The notes: generated from the letters alone by a model not told the origin. 64,000 nucleotides of DNA from Deinandra increscens subsp. villosa (GCA_039602395.1 JBCNJP010000017.1:90470182-90534181), one strand, 5' to 3'. Counted from the first letter of the stretch, positions 1-9,355 are shown. Numbers and translations: made by a program.

Positions 1-187
1 CCGTGTGTTAGAATGATAGCTTAACACTTCTGCCATTTCTACACCTTTCTCTGTGTGTTCTAGCGAGAGAAACTAGAGAGACTTCTTTTTAATCTTCAAG
101 TGATTCAATAAGAATTCTCTTATTTACTTTCTCGTTTCACTAGATTGATTAAAGCATGCAGTAGTAAGATCGTATCTCGGTTTTACA
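1..187 (+). repeat. 3' part of the 5' LTR of Sirevirus E0
   Basis: The window opens inside an LTR that ends in TTTTACA at 187. Two bases later comes a perfect tRNA-iMet primer site, which fixes the LTR end and the plus orientation. The 5' part of the LTR lies outside the window. The matching 3' LTR is not seen, probably because E0's pol falls at or beyond the N gap at 17026. Confidence 0.75.
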
Positions 188-189
188 AG

Positions 190-201
190 TGGTATCAGAG
201 C
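190..201 (+). promoter_or_regulatory. Primer binding site of E0 (tRNA-iMet)
   Basis: TGGTATCAGAGC is the standard plant Ty1-copia primer site, complementary to the 3' end of initiator tRNA-Met. Minus-strand DNA synthesis would start here. Confidence 0.9.
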
Positions 202-742
202 ATTTAGTTGCTCTACTGCTGTGTTTTTTTATCAAAATTCGGATTTCTAGTGAGAGAAAGTGTGTCTTTATTCGTTTTTCATTAATTTTTCTCCATTCCC
301 TAGTGTTTCTGAAGCTAAAAATGATTTCTGAACGTTCCTAAAGTGTTTTCGCACCTCACTGTATCAAATTCCAGTCGAAATTGTCAAAGTTCGCGAAAAT
401 CCGTCAAATTCAGCTTCATACGTTGTTGGTACGCCATATGAACTGATGGTACGCTTGTGGTACGCGACTGGTATGTTTTTGGTCCGGTTTGGGTATTTGG
501 TACGCTGGTTTTTCTTGGTCCACAGCTTGGTACGTTGGCAGAAAAGTGACGTTCACTAAAACTGACGTAACTTGAGAATCGTTAAGAGTTACGGAACCCA
601 ATACCAGCCAAAACGACCGTCTCGACAAGATCTAGACTTTTACCCGCCTAAAGGCTAGTACCCTCCATTTTGATACCCAAAATCCTCTTGGAAGACCTTC
701 ATTTTTTAGTTCGAAGTTTTTGAAGTATCATTTTCGGTGAAA
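202..742 (+). other. 5' leader of E0
   Basis: Non-coding leader between the primer site and the gag ATG. Between about 419 and 540 the pentamer GGTAC recurs about eight times in GGTACGC/GGTACGTT-like contexts, giving a loosely spaced repeat. I see no gene. An ORF on the other strand here has no protein-like features. Confidence 0.6.
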
Positions 743-807
743 ATGTCTGATTTTCAAGCGTTCGCTGCTATGCAAAGTGCAATGCAAACGTTGCTCAACT
801 TTGATAA
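743..807 (+). pseudogene. E0 gag, first 21 codons
   Basis: The ATG at 743 begins MSDFQAFAAMQSAM and the frame stays open until E1 interrupts it at 808. It resumes at 13793 after E1 and one copy of the GATAA duplication. The next residues are the NEIGTSQKVPKL-type start of a copia gag, which confirms that the two halves were one gene. Confidence 0.8.
803..807. repeat. Target-site duplication of E1, left copy (GATAA)
   Basis: GATAA directly before TGTAAGG at 808 matches GATAA at 13788-13792 directly after CTCTACA. The 5-bp length is typical of copia integrase. Confidence 0.95.
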
Positions 808-1274
808 TGTAAGGATCAATTTAAACCCTCACGCGATATCTAGACTAGTGAAACCGTGCGGAATCCGGTTTAACTAGTTGATTCAAGAAACAATGAAAGA
901 TGATAATAATCGAAAAGTACTAAAAGCAAGAAATAGTAAACACAAACCAATTCGAAGAAAACACTTAGATTGATTACTGATTGCTTGCTACACCTTGATC
1001 GAAATTCACAGGGAGAATTTCGATGACACCACCAGTCCAACACACAAACGACTAGCAACCCTAACTTGACAAAAAGAAGTTCTATATATAGTTGAGATTG
1101 ACTTGGTAAGCAAGTCAATCTCCTAAAGAATTTCGAACCCCAAGTCCCACTCTATACAATCCGGACCCAAACCCACACACATGTTAGCCCAAGTACATAT
1201 TAATACTAGCCCAAAAACATTAAACAAGCCCAAAATTATCTAATGCAAAAGCCTCAATTTTTTAGGTCTTTACA
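808..1274 (-). repeat. 3' LTR of E1
   Basis: Begins TGTAAGG and ends TTTACA as read on plus. It is 467 bp, the same length as 13321-13787, with two substitutions between copies. A TATATATA box lies at 1083-1090 on the minus strand. Six bases upstream of it (1096-1120) is a perfect 10-bp inverted repeat, GATTGACTTG/CAAGTCAATC, with a 5-base loop. Confidence 0.95.
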
Positions 1275-1283
1275 ATCTTCCCC
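1275..1283 (-). promoter_or_regulatory. Polypurine tract of E1
   Basis: On the minus strand GGGGAAGAT lies directly before the 3' LTR. It would prime plus-strand DNA. The same 9-mer recurs at 5872-5880 and in E2 at 28046-28054. Confidence 0.85.
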
Positions 1284-1306
1284 TAGGCTTTAGCATTAGA
1301 CAGTCT

Positions 1307-3718
1307 TCACATCCGGAACTTCTTCGACATATTTACTGTTGCGGGATCATACCATAGTTCCTTGTTCACAATTTCAGCTACTGCCCGAGTGTAACACTTT
1401 GCATATTCCTCAGTGTCTTGACTACACTCAATCTGATGCGTTGCTAAAACCATAATGTCTTTCTTGTGGAATCTCATCAGATGATGAACTTCCATGACAT
1501 CAATAGTCTTTGACTTGTAGAGAATCTTGGCTTCACCGGAGTAATCACTATAAGCCCAGGTCTGGAAATCATGCAGGCAGTCTTCAGGATGTCTCATAGG
1601 AAGAGGTATCGTCTTTGTCTTGTCAGTAGGTGGATACAAGACATTTGTGTACTTCTTGAGCTTTTCACCTTCCTTCCCTGGGATACTTTTCTTTCCATCC
1701 CACTTGAAAACACTCCTGTATTTCTTCACATACGACTTCTTGTGAGGAAACTCCTCAAACCTCTTGAACTTGCTCCTCACAGCCTTTTCCAGTTTCTTAT
1801 AGAAGTATGTGGCTTGATCATTGTTTGACGGATTTGAAAATGGAGCCTGATAAAGCATGGTCAAATCCACATTCGTCCAGGAATAAAATTGAGTCCAGCT
1901 CTTGTAGTATTCTAAAGGATACTGACCCCTTCTTCTCACAACAAACATGTTCTTTTCTCCACCAAACATCCAGGTTTTAACAGGTGCAGTAATACCTTGC
2001 TTATCATGAAAATGTTCACCCAACTGGATTAGATACCTTTCAGGTGGATATGCAAATGTCTGTGACTCCCAACCTTCATCAAAATCAGAAGCTGGAACCG
2101 TCATGTAATCTCTATCCCTGGTATCCTTATCTTCACTTGAGGCATCAGGTAAAACTGGTTGAGTTTCTTCAGGAATATCAGCTTCAAAATCAAATACTGG
2201 TGATTGTGAGGAATCACCAGTACCTGAACCTCCTTCAACTTTATCTCCTTGTCTTGATTTATCTGAACTAAGCTGCCTGATCAGCTTGTGAAGTTCTCTA
2301 AATTGCCTTGAGAATTCTCTGTTTATCTTCTTTTGATTCTCCAATTCAGTATTGTGAACCTTCTGAATGTCAATTAGATCACCAATGATCTCACTTTGAG
2401 TAGCAGTCTGAGCTTTCAATTCTTCTATCTCTGCTCTGAGTTCCCTCTCCAATCTGAACTCAGGGGTTTCTACAGCTTTTCCCTTGTCTTGGGCTGTGGG
2501 CTGAGAAGAAGACGGACCAGCACTTGAACTTGTGACTGGTGGTACATGAGAATCCAGTCTTCTTCTCCTTGGGTCACTAGGGCCTTCTCTGTGGTGTGGT
2601 GTAGCAGTTGACACAGTCTCAGTCATGTCAGTCAAATCATCTGTAACAGAAGCACCGAGGGGAGGATCCTCTGTGGCTTTCCGTTTTCTGATCAATGGAG
2701 TCTCAGTTGTCTCTGTCTCTACTTCCCCAATGTCAATATCATCCAGATAAGTATCATAGTTAATAGACTCATCACCTTCAAAGTTAAGTGCTCCTATCCT
2801 CACATCATTCAAATCAAATTCTTCCCAATCAGAATCATCAGGAAGATCAACCACTTTCTGTTGAGGAGGAGGCATATAGTGTTCTTCTTCAACAGATGCA
2901 TTTCTGTTAACAGGAACCTCTTCTCTCACAATCTCTGCAAACTCTCCAAACTTGTCTCCAAACGGCATCTTATCCGACAACTTCTTCTTCGGATTTATCA
3001 TAGGAAACACTTCAATACCCATAGGCTTTGTGTCATGGGTGTCATTGGTCTTTCTCAGGTTTGGGTATCTTGAATCCAGAACAGACTGAATAAACCTGGG
3101 AACAGCAGCAAACTTCTTATCTCTTGACACAACTGCTTTCACATCTTCAAAAATCATCCTAGACCAGTTGAACCGAACACCTCTGATTAGTGACACCATT
3201 GCATGGGTGTGCACCTGGTTCAGCTGATCTGTGGAGCTCTTCTTTGCAATGACACATTTTTGCAAGTAATGTGCCAGCATTCTCCAGTACGGCGGAATAA
3301 GAGCTTTCATGGTGGGAGGAGATATTGTGAGGTATCCCATTTCCTTTAAACATTGGGACACCATCTCCTTGTCTAGCAAAGTGGAATCAGCAGCTACATC
3401 TTTCAGTCTGAGTGCCTGTCTGAAATTCTCTTCAGTTAAGATTACTTCAGTATGTTGAATCTCAGCAACTATCTGCTTTCCATCTTCAGAAACCTCTGCT
3501 GTCTTCCAGAACTCTTGTTGCATCCGTTTGCAAATCACCGGGTTTGTTGTGAGAGCAAAGTGTAAACAACACTTCTTCAAACCAGCAATCATTGACAGAT
3601 ACTTCTCTCTGTATTCTGCAGGAGGATCCAGCAAATATGCTACCTGATTGTGATCCTTTACAAACTCCAAATCCCTGCGCTCACACACACAGATAAACAA
3701 CCAAAACACACAAAACAT
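1307..3718 (-). CDS. Env-like / plant-transposon-type accessory protein of E1 (main exon)
   Basis: An open frame of 803 codons behind pol, the position of the env-like gene in Sireviruses. Function is unknown. Visible parts: an N-terminal globular region (about residues 15-225) resembling the 'putative plant transposon protein' type common beside Asteraceae copia elements; an acidic, Ser/Thr-rich region (about 290-415); a coiled coil (about 420-485); a Tyr/Trp/Lys-rich C-terminal domain (about 545-803). I see no membrane helix apart from the first 12 residues, and those are probably intron: an acceptor at 3675-3676 would start the exon at 3674 in frame, replacing them with exon 1 at 4310-4359. 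It is the only intact large ORF of this element. The label 'env-like' describes position only. Confidence 0.75.
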   Translation of the reverse strand: MFCVFWLFICVCERRDLEFVKDHNQVAYLLDPPAEYREKYLSMIAGLKKCCLHFALTTNPVICKRMQQEFWKTAEVSEDGKQIVAEIQHTEVILTEENFRQALRLKDVAADSTLLDKEMVSQCLKEMGYLTISPPTMKALIPPYWRMLAHYLQKCVIAKKSSTDQLNQVHTHAMVSLIRGVRFNWSRMIFEDVKAVVSRDKKFAAVPRFIQSVLDSRYPNLRKTNDTHDTKPMGIEVFPMINPKKKLSDKMPFGDKFGEFAEIVREEVPVNRNASVEEEHYMPPPQQKVVDLPDDSDWEEFDLNDVRIGALNFEGDESINYDTYLDDIDIGEVETETTETPLIRKRKATEDPPLGASVTDDLTDMTETVSTATPHHREGPSDPRRRRLDSHVPPVTSSSAGPSSSQPTAQDKGKAVETPEFRLERELRAEIEELKAQTATQSEIIGDLIDIQKVHNTELENQKKINREFSRQFRELHKLIRQLSSDKSRQGDKVEGGSGTGDSSQSPVFDFEADIPEETQPVLPDASSEDKDTRDRDYMTVPASDFDEGWESQTFAYPPERYLIQLGEHFHDKQGITAPVKTWMFGGEKNMFVVRRRGQYPLEYYKSWTQFYSWTNVDLTMLYQAPFSNPSNNDQATYFYKKLEKAVRSKFKRFEEFPHKKSYVKKYRSVFKWDGKKSIPGKEGEKLKKYTNVLYPPTDKTKTIPLPMRHPEDCLHDFQTWAYSDYSGEAKILYKSKTIDVMEVHHLMRFHKKDIMVLATHQIECSQDTEEYAKCYTRAVAEIVNKELWYDPATVNMSKKFRM

Positions 3719-4309
3719 TCATTAGATTAGGGATTTCCTGAAAAACGGACAGCATAACGGCTTAAAATTGAATGAAAACCATCGAAAAATATCATCCGGT
3801 ACCTTTCCGATCGAAAAATAGGGTTTTCGATCGGAAAGCTTCCATCTGATCGAAAAGTCATTTGGTTACCGAGATCCCTGATCGAAAAGTCTATATCTCC
3901 CGATCGAGAAGTCAGACTCCCTGATCGAAAAGACTCTGGTCATCGATGACCGTTGATCGAGAAGTACCTGTCCCGATCGAGAAGCCTTAGCTTCTGATCG
4001 AGAAGTCCTGGTCATCGACAACCATCGATCGAAAAGCATCAGCCCCGATCGAGAAGCCTAAGCTTCTGATCGAGAAGCCTATCTCATCGATCGAAAGGTG
4101 TCAGGGCTGATCGAAAAGCACGAGGGGCTGATCGAAAAGCCCCTAACCCGATCGAAAAGTGTCGTCTCCTTCACAACGAACCTGCAACTTTCTCAAACAC
4201 ATAATTTAGCATGATTCAACAGTTATAACTTCAACAATACATGAGCAACTCAAAATTTTCACCCGTCCCAACCACTGTTACCCAGTAAAATCAACAATAA
4301 AGGACATAC
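3675..4309 (-). other. Predicted intron of the env-like gene with GATCGARAAG repeat array
   Basis: Minus strand: donor CTCGA|GTATGT at 4309 and acceptor GCGCAG|GG at 3675-3676 after a T-rich tract. Splicing keeps the frame (exon 1 ends ..RLE, exon 2 starts DLEFVK). The 635-bp intron holds about 16 copies of GATCGAAAAG/GATCGAGAAG (plus-strand reading, about 3811-4158), spaced about 21 bp in the second half. It also contains a 14-bp perfect hairpin at about 3806-3839. Confidence 0.6.
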
Positions 4310-4359
4310 TCGAGTCGATCAACCGGGGGTCGAGCAACGCACTTCAATCGAGGTGCCAT
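4310..4359 (-). CDS. Predicted first coding exon of the env-like gene
   Basis: ATG at 4357-4359 in a good context (CAATGGC), followed by MAPRLKCVARPPVDRLE, then a consensus donor. The frame is also open upstream to an ATG at 4632, so a longer, Pro/Ser-rich N-terminus is possible. The call rests on splice-site quality and phase only. Confidence 0.5.
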
Positions 4360-4650
4360 TGCACAAATCGAGCACAGGGGTGTGTTCAGTGGAGGATTCC
4401 GACAAGAGAGGTGGTGTCGGACGATGTCAGCGGTGGCGGAGGAGGGTGAATCGGAGGGGGTCAGCGGCGGCGAAGCAGAGGTGGAATGGGGACTGTGAAG
4501 GTCGGATGGTGATGAGAACGGTGGTGGTGGTGCGTGGTAGCGGCGGCAGAGGTTAACGGAGGTGATCGGTGATGGTGGGTGGTTGTTAGGGTTTAGAAGG
4601 TGAAAGAGGGAGACGGGTGAATGAGGGGTCACCGTCCCCTCTCCCCTCTT
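4360..4650 (-). promoter_or_regulatory. GC-rich host-like 5' leader of the env-like gene
   Basis: About 290 bp of C-rich, CCG/CCA-repeating sequence including CTAAACCCTAACAACC on the minus strand. Its texture is that of the 5' UTR of a plant nuclear gene and is unlike the AT-rich flanks. The bases around 4640-4720 are pyrimidine/AT rich, with no clear TATA box. This may be a captured host promoter/leader. Confidence 0.4.
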
Positions 4651-5320
4651 TTGTTAAAAAAAAATTCACTTTTGCCCCTCTTGTTTTGAAAATGAATAAA
4701 AGTAACCCCAAACTTTAAACAATCTCATTTTTCACTTAAACAAAGTTATAAAAAGTTTAAAATTAACAACCAACCCCTCAAAATTACTCTTGATTATTTA
4801 GAAGACTTCCCCTGAAATCAAGCCCGAGAGATTTAATATCTGGCAACTTTTACTTAAAAAAAAACAAACACACAAAAATTAGAAGTTAATAAAATAAAAT
4901 GAAAAAAAAACATAATAAAAAAAAAACTTAACAAACTGGATTTTGAGTGAAAAGGCGTTGTCAGGGATCATACCAGATTATCTGTGACTGAGGAACCCTT
5001 TTCAGCTTCGGTTACTTCGCGTGTTCAGGCGATTGCTGGTATTTTGGTCCAACTTTAAACTCATGCCGCTTTCGCTTACTCAAGCAGTTTCATCACATTA
5101 TTTATATTTTAAGGTTTATTAATTATGACAATCTATCCAGTTCACACACATAAGTCCTAGGTATAATATGTACATTCTATCAGGCACACCTGGTTTCCGT
5201 ACAACATTTTTCACGACACCTTTTCTTAAGCCTAACATCATGCTCCAGAGGGGTTGAGAAAAGAAAAGAATAGATCACGGAGGTTTTGTTGGATAATATA
5301 CAAAGTCAACTGAATTTTTG
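4651..5320. other. AT-rich spacer of E1
   Basis: Between the GC-rich leader and the module shared with E2. It has long A/T runs at 4855-4930 and no coding signal on either strand. Confidence 0.5.
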
Positions 5321-5871
5321 AAACATTTTTAACAACGTTCTCATCAGTGACAGAGGCTAAGGGTTTTGGACACTTGAGGGTCTCTTTTGATTGTGCACTT
5401 GGCATCTTTTGGTTTGTCATCTATACAATGTGATCTTAAGACGTACGTGGATCAGGGTGGTTCCAGGTCTCCACTTTCGCAGAACAGAGGAGTCCTGACT
5501 CACGTACAACATTCCCAGGTCATTGCTTACGCAAAGCAGAGGGAATGGGATTTTTGAGCATGACATCAATACTCAGAACCGGGCGTGTGTCTCAGGATAC
5601 CTGATGCACAGTCAAATAGAGATTGTACTAACCTAAGTGTGTGATCCCTTTCTAGCATCATACATTATCTTCAAGTGTTGTGATAAAACATACCTTTTGA
5701 TTGATTGTCAGCAGAGCCTACCAAGCACATCGACCATGAATCACTGCTTTTCACTTCCACCTTACACGTGTCCGTCAGCAAACACCTGGAAATTTATATC
5801 ACTTCCCAGCCTGGTCAACCAAACCAAAAAAAAATTTAAAAGCACACACAATTGAGGAAATGAATATCTTT
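5320..5871 (-). other. Non-coding 3' module shared by E1 and E2
   Basis: Recognisably the same as 27478-28045 in E2: both carry the TTTTGGACACT..CATCTTTTGG stretch and repeats of a unit starting CCAGGTCATTGCTYACRCAA (5458 degenerate, 5518; E2 about 27577, 27635, 27689). Conservation between two otherwise diverged elements suggests a cis-acting role. No ORF is conserved between the copies. Confidence 0.55.
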
Positions 5872-5880
5872 TATCTTCCC
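5872..5880 (-). promoter_or_regulatory. Internal purine tract, identical to the 3' PPT
   Basis: GGGGAAGAT on the minus strand, just behind the RNase H gene and about 4.6 kb before the real 3' LTR. The same 9-mer lies at the same place in E2 (28046-28054). It could be a second plus-strand primer or a relic of an earlier LTR border. Confidence 0.45.
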
Positions 5881-6031
5881 CTTGCTTTTAGATTTTTTTA
5901 AAACTACGAAAAAACACTATTTTTTGTATTTTTGAATTTTTCAATTTTTTTTGTTTTTTTTTTATTTTTTTTTATTATTTATTTTTTTTTTAATTTTCAA
6001 TTTTTTTTTAATAATAAAACAAGTTGCCAGA
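5881..6031. other. Poly-T/AT tract after the pol gene of E1
   Basis: On plus, long T runs (about 5930-6012) separate the RNase H stop from the internal purine tract. E2 has a shorter equivalent at 28060-28110. No coding signal. Confidence 0.6.
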
Positions 6032-6412
6032 CTACTCATCAAAGGCTATCATTCGAAGGCCTTTGAGACACATTTCAAAGTTTGCACTTGGAAGGGGTTT
6101 CGTGAACATGTCCGCCACATTGTCATCCGATGCCACCCTCTCCAAATGAATGAGCCGTCGGTCATAGCAATCCCGAATGAAGTGCGTTTTGATGTCTATG
6201 TGTTTGGTTTTAGAGTGCTGCATAGGATTTTTCACAATTTGCAAAGCAGCATTATTGTCACAAAAAATGGGAGTATCGAAAAAATTCAAACCGTAATCTC
6301 CCAGCTGATGCTGCAACCAAACCACCTGAGAGCAACAGGCAGATGCAGCAACATATTCCGCCTCGGCTGTCGACTGGGACACCGTGTGCTGTTTCTTACT
6401 TTGCCAAGACAC
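6032..6412 (-). pseudogene. E1 RNase H domain (copia type)
   Basis: C-terminal pol domain that degrades RNA in RNA:DNA hybrids. It shows the copia signature STAEAEYVAAS, then CDNNAAL and KTKHIDIKTHFIRD, ending ..MFTKPL. The frame differs from the RT upstream, with a frame change near 6525-6540 that removes the RT/RNase H connection (after KYLKG). The domain's own residues look intact. Confidence 0.85.
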
Positions 6413-6518
6413 CAGCCTGTCGCCTAAAAATTGAGCTCCAGCAGATGTGGATTTCCTGTCAAGCTCATTGCCACCATAATCACTGTCAGAAAAAGCATAC
6501 AGGTTAAATCCAGACTCT

Positions 6519-7649
6519 TTAGGGTACCAGAGGCCGACCCTTCAAATATTTAAAAATACGTTTCACAGCAGAAAGATGAGAGAGTTTCGGATTAGCCTGA
6601 TAGCGTGCGCATTGGCACACAGCTAGCATGATATCTGGACGGCTGGCGGTCAAATACATCAGAGACCCAATCATGGACCGGTACATGTGCTCGCTCACTG
6701 GTTGGCCATCTGGATCTCTGGTAAGAGCTGGTCTTGCTGCCATGGGTGTGGAGACTGGTTTTGCATCCACCATCTTATACTTTTCCAAAATTTCAGTGAC
6801 GTATTTAGCTTGATGGATAAGAATTCCACTGTCACTCTGCTTCACTTGCAATGCGAGGAAAAACTCCATCTCGCCCATCTGACTCATCTCGAACTTTGTG
6901 CGCATCACCTTCTCAAATTCTTTGCACAAATCTTCATTGGTCGAACCGAAGATGATGTCATCAACATATACCTGCACCATGATAATGTCATGCTCAACCT
7001 CCTTTCTGAAGAGCGTCTGATCAACAATGCCTCTTGTGTATCCATGCGCAAGAAGATGGTCAGTCAGAGTCTTGTACCACGATCGAGGGGCCTGGTGCAA
7101 CCCATATAATGCCTTGTCGAGCTTGAACACATGATACGGGTGTTCTTCATCGATGAACCCTGGAGGTTGAGTGACATAAACTTCTTCATCCATCTCAGCA
7201 TATAGGAAAGCAGTTTTCACGTCCAACTGGTAGACCGTGAAATTCATATACGAAGCATATGCTAAGAAAACTCTTATTGCCTCTAAGCGGGCCACCGGTG
7301 CGTACACTTCATCATAATCCACACCTTGAATTTGCTTGTGGCCTTGAACCACCAATCTGGCCTTGTTTCTGACAATAACGCCGTTATCATCCTTTTTGTT
7401 CTTATACAGCCACCGAGTGGTGATGACCTTTTTGTCAGCTGGTCTTTCTACTAACCTCCACACTTGAAGCCGTGAAAATTGATTGAGTTCTTCATGCATG
7501 GCCTCCACCCAACTGGGATCAGTCAAGGCCATAGTGATGTTAGGGGGCTCAATCTGTGAGATGAAACATGAGAACATGCGATGATTGATGTCTCCTGACT
7601 GGCTTCTTGTGACCACCCCAGATGCCAGGGGACCAATGATGTTATCCAC
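6519..7649 (-). pseudogene. E1 reverse transcriptase (RVT_2, copia type)
   Basis: 376 codons with the copia RT landmarks: RWLYKNKKDD, QLDVKTAFLYAEM, the catalytic YVDDI at about 6951-6968, and PLVPASRPDIM-type SLMYLTASRPDIML near the end. The active site is intact. A frame change between 7650 and 7757 separates it from integrase, and another near 6530 from RNase H, so no single polyprotein can be read. Closest class: Sirevirus/Maximus copia. Confidence 0.9.
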
Positions 7650-7756
7650 GGGGTGGTACTTCTGAATTCTGGTTTCTGCAACAGCTTGAACTGGAATTTC
7701 AGGAGGCAGATTTGATAAATTTTAAGCCCGGTGATTTGCAAACGGAAATCCCTAAT

Positions 7757-8368
7757 CTAAGGAGAGTCGGGATCAGCTCCGAGTGTCTGAGGAGAGTCGG
7801 GAGCTGGGTCAACTTCTGCATCTGTTTCCTGTGTTTGAGTCTCCACAGGATCAACAGTCTCCTGTACAGGTGTAGGATCTATTACAGGAGCAGGGACGGG
7901 AGGCTTCGTGATGGAGTGTGAGACAGATGGTCCTGAAATTGTTTCTTCATAAAATTCCTCAGCTAAAACAGGGTCTAAGCCCAATGGGCGGAAGAATTGA
8001 TTGTAGTCGAAAGCTTGAGGAGGACCGACTCCGCCATCAGATGGATTGTCTTCTAGCCAGTCCACGTTTGTGGACTCCATCACAATCCCGGTAGATTTGT
8101 TGAAGACCCTGTAAGCGGAGCTGGCAGAGTAACCTACAAAATAACATTCATCAGCCTTAGCAGCAAATTTTGGAACATCAGTGTTAACTAAGACTGTGCA
8201 TAAACACCCAAACGCCCGAAAGTGACCAATTCTGGGCTTATCATTGTAGATTAGCTCATATGGCGTTTTCTGCTGCCGCTTATTGATGAGCACCCTATTC
8301 TGGACATAACAGGCAGTGTTAACTGCTTCTGCCCAGAACATGGTTGGCAGCTTTGAATCACACAACAT
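7757..8368 (-). pseudogene. E1 integrase, C-terminal part
   Basis: Continues the integrase frame after the TGA at 8399-8401: FWAEAVNTACYVQNR, then GHFRAFGC and the GYSASSAYRVFNK-type C-terminal copia module, ending in a Pro/Asp-rich linker at a TAG (7757-7759). Confidence 0.85.
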
Positions 8369-8398
8369 GGTGCGCGCAGCTTCAATCAGGGTCCTGTT

Positions 8399-8890
8399 TC
8401 ATCTTTCTGCAACGCCATTCTGCTGGGGTGTATAGGGAGCACTGAATTGATGCTCAATCCCCTTATCGGCACAAAAATTGTCGATTGTCTGATTCTTGAA
8501 CTCTGTGCCATTATCACTCCTAATGGTGTTCACTTGCAGCTTGAGTTTATTTTCAATGAGCTTGATGAAGGCGATTAGTATACCTGCAACATCACTTTTC
8601 TTGGACAAGAAAAACACCCAAGTGAAACGTGAAAAATCATCAGTAATAACTAAACAAAATGCACATCGGTTAAGACTTAACATACTGACGGGACCGAATA
8701 GGTCCATGTGAAGCAACTCCAGAGGAGTTGTGATTCTGCTGAAGACCTTTGGTTTATGTGGACGTTTGTGCTGCTTCCCCTTAGCACAAGCCACACATTT
8801 CTCTTTCAGAACAAATTCTTTGATTGGAAGATCTTTAACAAGTCCTCCTCTGGCTAGACGATTCAGGTTCTTCAGATTCATGTGCCCCAA
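8399..8890 (-). pseudogene. E1 integrase, zinc-binding and catalytic core
   Basis: GAG-pre-integrase zinc region (..LGHMNLKNLNRL..CVACAKGKQH) and the rve core with HMDLFGPV (first D), RSDNGTEF (second D) and PQQNGVAE (catalytic E). Two in-frame TGA codons, at 8399-8401 (within the AER|NRT motif) and 8894-8896 (within WH|RLGH), sit where relatives have Arg, so both look like CGA to TGA changes. Confidence 0.88.
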
Positions 8891-8916
8891 TCTTCAGTGC
8901 CACAACTGAGCATGGT

Positions 8917-9345
8917 TTACAGCCGTTTTAGAAAGTAGACAGCCACCTCAGATGTGGGGGGTTTCTGCATATTTAGCACATAGGAATTTCCATATCTGGG
9001 TGTTCTCATCAACACCCAATCATCAGGGATGGAGTATCCAGGTTTAAGAATGTGACACTCTTTGTTGTTAAAAAGGACTGGATACTCTCGATCACATATT
9101 TGAGAAACACTTAACAAGCTGTGTTTCAACTGCTCCACATAATTGACATCGTGGAAGCTGAGACAACCATTGCGAACCGTTCCTTTCTGACTGATATATC
9201 CACCAACTCCTCCGGCAAACGACACATAACCTCCATCATATTTTTCCAAGTCGTGTAGAAGGGATATGTCGCCCGTCATATGCCTGGAACAACCACTGTC
9301 AACGTACCATAGGTTGTTGACAGGCCTCCTTGGCTGTTCCTGCAT
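8917..9345 (-). pseudogene. E1 aspartic protease
   Basis: LWYVDSGCSRHMTGD is the copia protease active-site region (D-S-G). The domain runs to ..LLSVSQICD and ILKPGYSI, then shifts frame near 8945 before the integrase zinc region. It starts directly behind an acceptor-like TGCAG (AG at 9340-9341) and is in a different frame from gag-2 upstream. Confidence 0.85.
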
Positions 9346-9355
9346 TCAGAGAAGA

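Noticed and set aside
870..1118. 82-codon ORF, repeated identically at 13383-13631
   Set aside because: It lies in the E1 LTR, has no protein features and is duplicated only because LTRs are.
3681..3718. N-terminal hydrophobic stretch of the E1 env-like ORF as a signal peptide
   Set aside because: It is encoded by the T-rich tract of a predicted 3' splice site, and the acceptor at 3675-3676 would remove it.
5951..6427. 158-codon plus-strand ORF beginning with a run of Phe
   Set aside because: Poly-T translation followed by the shadow of RNase H on the minus strand.
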